Part shown: positions 52,667-61,239 of the stretch, in pieces
Position numbering within the stretch: the stretch's first letter is position 1
How the letters are laid out: each line of letters opens with the position of its first letter
Origin: CAXXHQ01 sp963665265
GTDB taxonomy: Bacteria; Planctomycetota; Planctomycetia; Pirellulales; Thermoguttaceae
Direction of reading: 5' to 3'
Assembly (NCBI GenBank): GCA_963665265.2
Contig: OY762224.2
Coordinates: 1,178,001-1,242,000, forward strand
Length of the DNA: 64,000 nt
The notes under the pieces: model-generated
Seen by the model: only the letters and a program-made list of their open reading frames with translations
What the model was told of the DNA's origin: nothing
Database searches by the model: none
Translations under genes and position numbers: made by a program

Positions 52667-54472
52667 TTACTTATTTTCTAGCTCGATTACGCCGTTCCAA
52701 TTCGAAGGCGGACGGCGGTTATGCTCCGCGATATAGACTGTCAGAAAGTCTTTTACTTCGTCCTCGGCGGGAATACGCTGCAAAAGCTCCAACGCGGCCC
52801 CCCATTGCCGATTCAAAAAACAGTCCAACGCCTGCTCGTAGAAAACGAGATGGTCGTCGGATAAGATCGGATAAGCGCTGGCGGGCGGGAGCAATTCGCT
52901 GACCTCCACGGGGGTATCGAGACCGTAGGGCTTCACCACGGCCAAGCGCCTCACTCTGGCCACGTCGCGAGAAACGTTCTTCCGCACGGCCTCGGCCGTC
53001 GCTTGATCGATTAGGATCGGCGCGCGGAGAATCTTGGTCATTCCTTCGAGCCGCGACGCGAGATTGACGACCGGGCCGAAAACGGTCACCTTCACTTGAT
53101 CGATGGCGCCGATTTTTCCCGCCACGGCCCGACCTGAAGCGATTCCGATTCCCGCGCGAAAGCTTGCCGTCGCCTCGAATTCTTCCCGAACGCCGAGGGC
53201 CGCGCGGCAAGTCCGTTCTATGACGTCGGGTTGCGGCAACGGCCAGCCCCAGAAGCCGAGCGCCGCGTCGCCTTGAAAGTCGCCGACGACGCCTCCCTGT
53301 TCGCGAATATGCTGCGTCATCACGCCCAGCGCGTCGCTTACGCGGTTCAGCAAGCCGAGCAGGTCGTCACGCTGCCGTTCCGACTCGCGCGAAAAACCGC
53401 GCAAGTCGCAGAACAACACGGTCACGTTCGTCTCCTTCGGCGCCAGCACGACTTGCGGATCTTCGGCCGAAAGCGTCTCCAGCACGACCGGCGAGAAGAA
53501 TTGGCTCAGCGTGGCATGCTGGCGTTCAAGGATTCGCATTTGACGAAGCGATTGGAGCATGGTCGCCGCCAGTTCGGCGAATTTTACGTCCTCGCGGAGG
53601 TCCGAAGCGTAGGATGATTGCGTCACGCCGACCCGATCGACGTTGAACCGCCCGGCGAAATAGAGCGCCCACTCGGGATTCGTTTTTCCGGGCACGGGCG
53701 AGCAAAACGCCCAATCGTAGTTTTCGCATTCGGTGAACGCGCTCGGCGCGGTATTTCCCAATCCGCGCCAAACGTGCAATACGCTTTGCCGTTGTCGCAT
53801 CGCTTCGAGAATCAGCTTTTGACTCGGTTGGAAACCGCCCCCCGACATCAGACGTTGATCCCAATGCAAAACGCGAATCGTCGCGTCGGAGTTGTCGGTC
53901 GAAGCGGTCGTAACCGGCCTTGCGTTTTCTTCTCGTAGGTCGGCGGCGACGACGGCGATGGCGTCGGCGCGCGGCGCGCCCGCCAATAGCATGCTTACCA
54001 AACGAACGCTTAATTCTTCGTCGCTCGTGGCGCCGGTGATCACCTCGGGAAGTCGAATCAACGCCTCGATTCGATGGTCCGGATTGCGGAACGACACTTC
54101 ACGCAAGTACTGCGAACTGAACGACTGCTGTTGCAAAGGCGCCGGGCCTTCGGCCGTCACGCTAACATGTTGATCCGCCAACGTGAACGTCGTCTGACCG
54201 ATTACGAAATGTTCGCCGGGATCGAGTCGAAATGATTCTTGCTCGCGCCCTCGCAAAAAAATCGGATTTCGCGTCCCGGGTAAGCGACGAATTCGCAGAA
54301 ACTTCCCGTTCCAATAGATCTCGGCGTGGCGCCGGGAAATGTGCGGATCCCAAGGTGTCGCCCAAAGGCCCGCCAAGCGCCCCAGAACGACCGGCTGCCC
54401 TTCGGCTAGCGTGCGCCGCCAACGATTCTGCGGATCCGTTCCTTGTGCGATCAAATCAGGCATGGTTGCCAA
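52667..54472 (-). CDS. FHA-domain class III nucleotide cyclase
   Basis: A 601-residue soluble protein. An FHA phosphothreonine-binding domain covers about 25-105 (SRRHAEIY, then N-G-K-F near 55). A GAF-like region covers about 135-310. The class III cyclase domain (about 345-530) has metal-binding Asp356 (LFCDLRGFSRE) and Asp402 (FQGDAALGFWG), and the transition-state Asn/Arg in VVNLASRLE. The usual base-selecting Lys (in DKFIGD-type motifs) is Asp here (GDFQGD), so the nucleotide used is uncertain. A helical C-terminus of about 70 residues follows. It lies 33 bp after a Ser/Thr kinase gene on the same strand; the FHA domain is an obvious reader for that kinase's phosphorylation. Confidence 0.87.
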   Translation of the reverse strand: MATMPDLIAQGTDPQNRWRRTLAEGQPVVLGRLAGLWATPWDPHISRRHAEIYWNGKFLRIRRLPGTRNPIFLRGREQESFRLDPGEHFVIGQTTFTLADQHVSVTAEGPAPLQQQSFSSQYLREVSFRNPDHRIEALIRLPEVITGATSDEELSVRLVSMLLAGAPRADAIAVVAADLREENARPVTTASTDNSDATIRVLHWDQRLMSGGGFQPSQKLILEAMRQRQSVLHVWRGLGNTAPSAFTECENYDWAFCSPVPGKTNPEWALYFAGRFNVDRVGVTQSSYASDLREDVKFAELAATMLQSLRQMRILERQHATLSQFFSPVVLETLSAEDPQVVLAPKETNVTVLFCDLRGFSRESERQRDDLLGLLNRVSDALGVMTQHIREQGGVVGDFQGDAALGFWGWPLPQPDVIERTCRAALGVREEFEATASFRAGIGIASGRAVAGKIGAIDQVKVTVFGPVVNLASRLEGMTKILRAPILIDQATAEAVRKNVSRDVARVRRLAVVKPYGLDTPVEVSELLPPASAYPILSDDHLVFYEQALDCFLNRQWGAALELLQRIPAEDEVKDFLTVYIAEHNRRPPSNWNGVIELENK

Positions 54473-54505
54473 TCCGAAAAAAGTCGCGGTGCTTTTTGAA
54501 AACGC

Positions 54506-56620
54506 TTATCCGTCCATTCGCTTCGACGTCATGCGAATGGCCCATATCCAAATGCCGATCATTAACACGACGATCGAGCCGAGAGCCGCGAGCCCCGAAC
54601 GAACGAGACCCCGAGTAAGGGTCTCGAGCGTCGCCCCGATCGTAGCGTCGTATGCTTGCTGCACCACAATGATCCAGCCGGTCTTCTCGCCGCGTACCGT
54701 CACGGTTTCGGTTTCGGCCATCCAATGCCGGTCGTAAGCTTCCCCCTCCGCGTCGGCCGCGAGCGGATCGCGATAGCGTTCCTTGCGAGCCTGATCCTCC
54801 GGCACGTCTTCCGGCTTCAAGCGATAGTTTTTAAATCGATCGGGCACTTGTCCTTGCTTCTCGACGAATCGGTCGAAAAGCGGATGCTGCAAGATGACGC
54901 CTTTGTTGTCGCCGTCGCGGTTGTCGATCAGCACGGCGAATTGCTTGTCCCCGCTCCGCAGGAAGTCGATCAAGCGTCCGACTTCGACGGTCATCCCCAG
55001 CACGCCTAGAAATCTCGGCGGCGTTTTTTCGTCGTCCGATTTCAAAAAGATAGGCGTGGAAATCGCCACGACCCAGCGCGACGTCGCCTGCGAGCGGAAC
55101 ACCGCCGAAAGGGTCGTTTTCGAAATATGGGCGCCCGGCTCCGGTCGCCAATCTTCGCTTTCGTCGTTCGGCCTCCCCGAGAAAAAGCTACGCCATGCGT
55201 AATTCACGCCGACCGTTCTCCCCTGCGGAACGCGAGCCAACGAAAGCCCCTGCTCGTCGCACAGAAACCAGCTCGCCACTTCCTCTTCGTCGCGCGGGCG
55301 CAAACTCGGCGGAATCAACGACGAAAATTGCTTTTGAAGTTTTTGCCGCGCGGCGTTCTCGCGAAGTTGATCGACCGCCGCCTTGCGATCGTCTTTCGAC
55401 GTTTTCGGATCGCTTAGTCTCTTTTTAAGGTCTTTGAATTGGGAATCGTCATACGTTTTCAGCAAGGCTTCACGCAGATTGTCGGCCGCCGCCGTCTGTT
55501 CGATGATCTGATAACGCCGTTCCAATTCGACCCCCGCCGATCGCGCGACGTATCGGGCGGCGAACTTATCGCTCGCCAACGCTTGCGATCGCAACGCCGA
55601 GTCCGATTCCCGCAGCGTCCCGTTGAATCCTTGCCATGCGAACCACGAGACGATCGCCAGTAACAGCGTCGGACCGATCGCGCCCAAGATCATCATCGGA
55701 CGCCTCGCGCGCCGCAACGCCCTCTCGTTCAACGCATGCAGAACCGCTTGCACGTTGGCGAATCGTTTTTTGGGGTTCGGCTCCAAGCAGCGGTCTATGA
55801 TGTCGGCCAGCAATCCGTCAACGCCGGGCGTGTGCCGATGCGCCTGCGCCGGCGGCGACTTTTCGATCATCCGACGATAGTTTTGCAAACGAACGGTTAA
55901 GTCCGGCGTCCGCTCGAACTCCTCGGCCAGTTTATCGTCACGGTGCGGTGGGTTGCCCGTCAGCATGCAGAAGAGCAAGGCGCCCAGCGCGTATACGTCC
56001 CATCGCGCATCGGGAATCGCCTCCAAATCCGCCTGCTCCGGCGCCATGAAAAACATCGTCCCCAACGCCGGCATCTGTTCGTGCGATAACCGCGATTGAC
56101 CGAAGTCGGCAAGCCGGGGCTTGTTGTCTTGGTCCAAAAGAATATTCGCTGGCTTCAAGTCGCAATGTAATACCCCTTTGCCGTGCGCATGCTCCAAGCC
56201 GACCGCCACGTCGCGGAAGAGACTCACCGCCTCATCGACCGGCAGTGGGCCCTGCTGCAATCGATCGGCCAGCGAACCTCGCTCCAGATACTCCATCATG
56301 TAGTACGGAGGCTCCGATTCCCAGCCGACGCCCAGAAGCTGCACTACGTATCGGTCGGCAAAGAGGAATGCGAGTTTCTCGACCTCGCGGCTTAAGAGCG
56401 ACCAGTCCAGCCCGCCTCGATGCGCATAGAATTTAATTGCCACGCGCCGACCGGTATTCCGTTCGACGGCTACCCAAACCTCGCCGTATGCCCCCATTCC
56501 CAAAAAACGTTCCGGCTCATAGCCGGGAACTTGCACCGGCGGGCTTCCTCGCTTCAGGCTCATTTCCCGCGAGAACTGGCGTTCCATACCCCCTTGCGTC
56601 TGCGTCGGATCAAAATTCAT
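54506..56620 (-). CDS. Transmembrane Ser/Thr protein kinase with Cache-like sensor
   Basis: A 704-residue protein. The N-terminal Hanks-type kinase (about 34-300) has a glycine loop GMGAYGEVW, Lys63 (AIKF), HCDLKPAN with catalytic Asp154, DFG at 172-174 and MAPEQ. The HRD Arg is Cys, so it is a non-RD kinase. TM1 is near 305-330. A large extracytoplasmic Cache-like domain (about 335-665) follows, then TM2 (about 672-697). It should phosphorylate cytoplasmic targets in response to an outside ligand. The FHA-cyclase gene follows after 33 bp, in the same operon. Confidence 0.9.
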   Translation of the reverse strand: MNFDPTQTQGGMERQFSREMSLKRGSPPVQVPGYEPERFLGMGAYGEVWVAVERNTGRRVAIKFYAHRGGLDWSLLSREVEKLAFLFADRYVVQLLGVGWESEPPYYMMEYLERGSLADRLQQGPLPVDEAVSLFRDVAVGLEHAHGKGVLHCDLKPANILLDQDNKPRLADFGQSRLSHEQMPALGTMFFMAPEQADLEAIPDARWDVYALGALLFCMLTGNPPHRDDKLAEEFERTPDLTVRLQNYRRMIEKSPPAQAHRHTPGVDGLLADIIDRCLEPNPKKRFANVQAVLHALNERALRRARRPMMILGAIGPTLLLAIVSWFAWQGFNGTLRESDSALRSQALASDKFAARYVARSAGVELERRYQIIEQTAAADNLREALLKTYDDSQFKDLKKRLSDPKTSKDDRKAAVDQLRENAARQKLQKQFSSLIPPSLRPRDEEEVASWFLCDEQGLSLARVPQGRTVGVNYAWRSFFSGRPNDESEDWRPEPGAHISKTTLSAVFRSQATSRWVVAISTPIFLKSDDEKTPPRFLGVLGMTVEVGRLIDFLRSGDKQFAVLIDNRDGDNKGVILQHPLFDRFVEKQGQVPDRFKNYRLKPEDVPEDQARKERYRDPLAADAEGEAYDRHWMAETETVTVRGEKTGWIIVVQQAYDATIGATLETLTRGLVRSGLAALGSIVVLMIGIWIWAIRMTSKRMDG

Positions 56621-56866
56621 GTTTGATGCTCGCCTCGCAAGGTGCGTTGGAGTGGGAAACGGAGTGAAACGATATAATTTCGGCAGTCTTCAAGTATATC
56701 AGTATTCAGGTCAGGGGGGAGGGGCAGGCCGCGTTTGGGGAGGCGGTAAGCGAAAACCGCCGAATTTATCTAAATTCCGTTTCTTACTTTTGATATTGCC
56801 CGTCCACCGTTACGGCGGTACAGTTTCGCCCGCAACCGTGAATTTTCTGCAAGGGGAAAAATTGGA

Positions 56867-59800
56867 ATGGAGTCTCGCATGCGTAACAGCTTGCTGAATA
56901 TATTCTTAACGATGCTGATAGTCTTCGGCGTCGCGCCGTTCTCCCTTGCCCAAACAAGGCGTGACGCCGCTACGTCGCAAATAGCCTCGGAGGATCAAGC
57001 TCGGTCCGTTTCGACTAAGTCGGGGCTGGGGCAATCAAGTACCGAAAAAGCCGCCAACGAAATCATTACGGTCGAGGCGCTACAGTCCAAGATCAAGCAA
57101 ATTGCCGATCAGCAGGACATTGACGAAGCCCAAAAAGCGAAGCTTCGCGACACGTTGCAGCAGGCCGTTCAAGAGCTTGAAGCGTCGAAAACGACCGCGG
57201 CCGTCATCTCGCTCTACGACAAGACGATCGCTTCCGCTCCCGATGATCTAAAAGAGATTAAGGCCAAACTGGCCACGCTGGCCGAACTTAAGCCCGAAGA
57301 ACCGCCGGCCAATTGCTCATTAACGCAGATTTCCCAACTCATTGCGAAAAAGCAGGGCGAATTGGATTCCTTTCGCGCGGAGTTGATTAAGATCGACGCC
57401 GAACCGAATCGGCGAAGCGTTCGCCGTTTGGAAATCCAGAAACTGTCGAGCGACGCGCGCGACCGACTGGCGAATCTGGATGCGAGCGCGCAAAAAGGTT
57501 CGCCCGACGAGGACAATCCCGCTTTCACCGCCGCTCGCCGCGCGTTGTTTTTCGTGCAACGCCGATCGATCGAGCTTGAGATTCAATCGAATGAAAAAGA
57601 GTTGCTCGCCTATGGGGCGACGACTGAACTTTGGCCGTTGCGTCGCGACCTCATCGCTCGTCAATTGGCGAATTGCGAGAAGGAGTTGAAAAGTCTTCAA
57701 GAGGCCGCCAACGCCCAGCGCCAGCGCGAAGCTGAAAAGCAAGTTTTGCAAGCGCGGCAAGACGCGATGAGTTCGCAACCGGTCGCTCGAAAAATGGCGA
57801 AAGATAAGGCCGAACTGGCGGAAAAAAGAAAAGCGCTTGCCGTGCGCATCGCCAAAACCACGCGCGAGTTGGACGTCGCCAAAGCGAATCTAGCCAAACT
57901 CCAAGATGAATTCGCGCAGACGAAGAAAAAAGTGGAGATGGTCGGCAAGGCCAACGTCGTCGGCACGATGTTGCGGCAGAAAAGGAACTACTTTTTGCCG
58001 AGTTTGCGCGAAGAAGCGTTGCACGCCGAGTCGCGGCAAGAGGCGATCGGCAAGTGCCAGTTCGATAGTTTGGAGTTCGACGAACTCCGATCAAAACTGG
58101 CCGATTTGGACGCCCAAGTCGCCGTCGAGATGAGCAAGCAAGACGCCTCGCTCGACGAGGAGGAGACGCAAGCGATAAAAAAAGCGGTTCGCGAGGCGTT
58201 AGAGACGAAGCGGGATTACCTGGACGGAGTTAGGGACGACAACGCGACGTTGTTCAACAATTTAATTGAGTTGGATTGCGCTGAAAAACGTCTGAATATT
58301 AAGATCGAAGAGTATTCCCGTTTCATCGACGAGCGGATTCTCTGGATCGCGAGCACGGAGCCGTTAAACGTTTCTGACGCGAAAAGCGCCGGCGGCGCCC
58401 TTGCGTGGCTCTTCGGGCCGCAGTCGTTTTACGAACTCGCGGGCGAGCTGCTTTCCGACGTCGGGCGGAATAAGACCCTCTACGCTCTTGCGGCGGTCGC
58501 CTTCGTCGGACTGAGTTTCGCCCGACGTTTGTTGCGATCCCGCATTTCTAAAATCGGCTCCTTCGCCCGTTCCGACGAAGAGTCGCGGGTTTGGCCCGCT
58601 TTCGAGGCGTTGCTGCTCACGGGCTTGATCGCCGCCTATTGGCCCGCCCTTATGTGGTTCGTCGCTTGGCGTTTGCAACTTATTTCGCGACCGCAAGAGT
58701 ATTGCTATTGCTTAGGTTGCGGTTTTTCCTACGCCGCGAAAATATATTTGGCCATCGAATGGCTTCGCGCCGCATGCCGTGCGAACGGATTGGCCGAATC
58801 GCATCTCGGTTGGGCGTCGGAAACGTTGCGCCAATTGCGATTTCATGTGAAATGGCTCACCGTCGCCCTCCTTCCGTTGTCGGTCGTCGTGATCGCCGTT
58901 AGCGAAAAGGAAAACGAAGCGTGGAACGTCTCGCTCGGTCGCGTTTGCTTCATCGGCACGATGCTTTTCTTCGCGTTGTTCGTGCAACGCGTGACTCGGC
59001 CGAACGGTTGCGTCTTTCGCGATTTCCTCGCCACGCGGCAAGGCGGTTGGATCGATCGGCTTAAATACGTTTGGCATGCGGCCGCCGTGTTCGTGCCGAC
59101 GGCCCTCGCCTGCTTGGCCGCCGCCGGATACTACTATACGAGTCAGCAACTCGCCCTGCGGATGGTCATAAGCGTCTATTTGCTTTTAGGCATTATTCTC
59201 ATTCGCGCGTTTTTACTGCAATGGGTTCGATTAGCCCGGCGACAACTCGCGATCGCGCATGCCCGTTTCCGGAAACTCGCGGGGCCGATCGGCGCTCCGA
59301 CTACTTCGAAACAGGTCATCGACGAAGACGCCGAACGAAGCCTTGCGGCCATCAACGTTCAAACCCGACATCTCGTCGAATATTCGCTCACCATGGCGAG
59401 CGTTTTGGCCGTTTGGCTCATTTGGATCGACGTGCTGCCCGCGCTCGGAGTTTTTAATCGCATTGAATTGTATCCCACGACCGTCAGCGTTACCGAAGTC
59501 GTTCCGGTCGCCGATATCGTTTCCGGCGGAAACCAAGCCGCAGGGGTCGAAAAATCGGGACTGATGCGGACCGAGGACAAAATCCGTTGGGTTACGCTGG
59601 GCAATCTTGTCGCCGCCGCCTTAATGCTTTTCATGACCTTGATCGCCGCGAAGAACGTCCCCGGCCTCTTGGAAATGGCGCTTCTTCAACGTTTGCCCGT
59701 CGATTCCGGAGCGCGTTACGCCGCCGCGGCCATTTCCCGGTATCTGATCACCATCGTCGGAATGTTAGTCTTTTGCAATCTTCTCGGATTCGGTTGGTCG

Positions 59801-60433
59801 AAAGTTCAATGGCTCGTCGCCGCCATCTCCGTCGGTCTCGGCTTCGGCTTGCAAGAAATATTCGCCAACTTCGTTTCCGGGTTGATTATTCTCTTCGAAC
59901 GTCCGATTCGCGTCGGCGACGTCATCACTATCGGCGGCGTCTCAGGCGTCGTCTCTTGCGTTCGCATGCGGGCGACCACCATCGTCGATTGGGATCGCAA
60001 AGAGCTAATCGTCCCCAATAAAGACCTCATCGCCGGCCGCGTGCTGAATTGGACCTTGTCCGATCAAGTCAACCGCGTCGAGATCAAGGTCGGCGTCGCC
60101 TACGGCTCCGACACCGAGCTTGCCGCCTCGCTGCTCGACGAAATCGCCCGTCGGCACGCCATGGTATTGCGCGATCCGGCCCCGGTCGTCGCTCTCGAAG
60201 GATTCGGCGATAGCGCTTTGAATTTCGTGCTTCGCTGCTACTTGCCGAGTCTCGAGAAGCGGATGCAGGTCGTTCACGAATTGCATATGACCATCGATCG
60301 CTCGTTCCGCAAGCACGGCATCGAAATCGCTTTCCCGCAGCAAGATATTCACGTTCGATCGATTTCCGCCGAGGCCGGAGCGAAGGAGGCGGTTTTCGGA
60401 GCCGAAAAATCGACGAAACGGGGCGCCGCATAG
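56867..60433 (+). CDS. Large mechanosensitive channel, MscS family (MscK-like)
   Basis: A 1188-residue protein with a signal peptide (about 1-28), a long periplasmic coiled-coil region (about 50-520), about eleven membrane helices (about 550-1000), and the MscS core. The pore-lining helix and beta domain read SVGLGFGLQEIFANFVSGLIILFERPIRVGD, then VDWDRKELIVPNKDLI and NWTLSDQ. This is the MscK/MscM architecture, which releases solutes when membrane tension rises. AAGGGGA lies about 10 bp before ATG 56867; ATG 56879 is an alternative. Confidence 0.9.
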   Translation: MESRMRNSLLNIFLTMLIVFGVAPFSLAQTRRDAATSQIASEDQARSVSTKSGLGQSSTEKAANEIITVEALQSKIKQIADQQDIDEAQKAKLRDTLQQAVQELEASKTTAAVISLYDKTIASAPDDLKEIKAKLATLAELKPEEPPANCSLTQISQLIAKKQGELDSFRAELIKIDAEPNRRSVRRLEIQKLSSDARDRLANLDASAQKGSPDEDNPAFTAARRALFFVQRRSIELEIQSNEKELLAYGATTELWPLRRDLIARQLANCEKELKSLQEAANAQRQREAEKQVLQARQDAMSSQPVARKMAKDKAELAEKRKALAVRIAKTTRELDVAKANLAKLQDEFAQTKKKVEMVGKANVVGTMLRQKRNYFLPSLREEALHAESRQEAIGKCQFDSLEFDELRSKLADLDAQVAVEMSKQDASLDEEETQAIKKAVREALETKRDYLDGVRDDNATLFNNLIELDCAEKRLNIKIEEYSRFIDERILWIASTEPLNVSDAKSAGGALAWLFGPQSFYELAGELLSDVGRNKTLYALAAVAFVGLSFARRLLRSRISKIGSFARSDEESRVWPAFEALLLTGLIAAYWPALMWFVAWRLQLISRPQEYCYCLGCGFSYAAKIYLAIEWLRAACRANGLAESHLGWASETLRQLRFHVKWLTVALLPLSVVVIAVSEKENEAWNVSLGRVCFIGTMLFFALFVQRVTRPNGCVFRDFLATRQGGWIDRLKYVWHAAAVFVPTALACLAAAGYYYTSQQLALRMVISVYLLLGIILIRAFLLQWVRLARRQLAIAHARFRKLAGPIGAPTTSKQVIDEDAERSLAAINVQTRHLVEYSLTMASVLAVWLIWIDVLPALGVFNRIELYPTTVSVTEVVPVADIVSGGNQAAGVEKSGLMRTEDKIRWVTLGNLVAAALMLFMTLIAAKNVPGLLEMALLQRLPVDSGARYAAAAISRYLITIVGMLVFCNLLGFGWSKVQWLVAAISVGLGFGLQEIFANFVSGLIILFERPIRVGDVITIGGVSGVVSCVRMRATTIVDWDRKELIVPNKDLIAGRVLNWTLSDQVNRVEIKVGVAYGSDTELAASLLDEIARRHAMVLRDPAPVVALEGFGDSALNFVLRCYLPSLEKRMQVVHELHMTIDRSFRKHGIEIAFPQQDIHVRSISAEAGAKEAVFGAEKSTKRGAA

Positions 60434-60524
60434 CTGAAATCCAAATTCATCCCCGCTATAATGGAGCGATAGTTGGCGCGGAGCGTCGCGCCTTTTCCGC
60501 CGCTTGATTTTCCGCGACGTTCGA

Positions 60525-61190
60525 ATGCCTTTCTTGCCTCCATCGCAGTACTTTCCGCCGGCCGAGTTCGCCGAGCCTGACGGCCTCATCGGGTTCGGCG
60601 GCGAGTTGCGTCCCGAATGGCTGTTGGACGCCTACTCGCACGGCATCTTCCCGTGGCCCTTGGGCGACGAATGCTCTCCGATTCCTTGGTGGTCGCCCGA
60701 CCCTCGCGCCATCTTCGAATACGACCGCTTTCACGTTCCGACTCGCTTGCGCGGCCTTTGCCGCAACGGACGATTTGAAATCACCTTCGATCAAGATTTT
60801 CAGGGCGTAATGGAAGGCTGCGCCACCTCTTGCGACCGTAAAGGAAACACCTGGATCACCCCTGAAATGATCGAGGCGTACACTCGCCTTCACCGTCTTG
60901 GCCATGCGCATAGCGCGGAGGCGCGATTGAACGGCGAGTTGGTCGGAGGCGTATACGGCGTGGCCGTGCGAGGCTTATTCGCCGCCGAGTCGATGTTCTA
61001 TCGCGTAAACGACGCTTCGAAGGTCGCGCTCGTTCGTCTTATCGAACGGCTCAAGGAATGCGGCTATTCTCTGATCGATATTCAACAAATCACGCCGAAC
61101 ACCGCGCGGTTCGGCGCCGTCGAAATTCCCCGCGACGAATATCTCCGCCGTCTCGCCTCTGCCTTGAAACTTCGCGTGCGTTTCTCGTGA
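60525..61190 (+). CDS. aat: Leucyl/phenylalanyl-tRNA-protein transferase
   Basis: A 221-residue enzyme that adds Leu or Phe from tRNA to proteins with N-terminal Lys or Arg, marking them for ClpS/ClpAP degradation. Motifs: YFPPAEFAEPDGLIGFGGEL, YSHGIFPWP, WWSPDPRAIF, HSAEARLNGELVGGVYG and FAAESMF. ATG 60525 is chosen over TTG 60504, because family proteins begin with a short lead into the FPP motif. It is 92 bp after the MscS-type gene. No clp genes are adjacent. Confidence 0.93.
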   Translation: MPFLPPSQYFPPAEFAEPDGLIGFGGELRPEWLLDAYSHGIFPWPLGDECSPIPWWSPDPRAIFEYDRFHVPTRLRGLCRNGRFEITFDQDFQGVMEGCATSCDRKGNTWITPEMIEAYTRLHRLGHAHSAEARLNGELVGGVYGVAVRGLFAAESMFYRVNDASKVALVRLIERLKECGYSLIDIQQITPNTARFGAVEIPRDEYLRRLASALKLRVRFS

Positions 61191-61239
61191 TCTTGCGCGG
61201 CGCGCGAGGATACTCGCAGCTGAAGAGAGCGTAGCCGTA

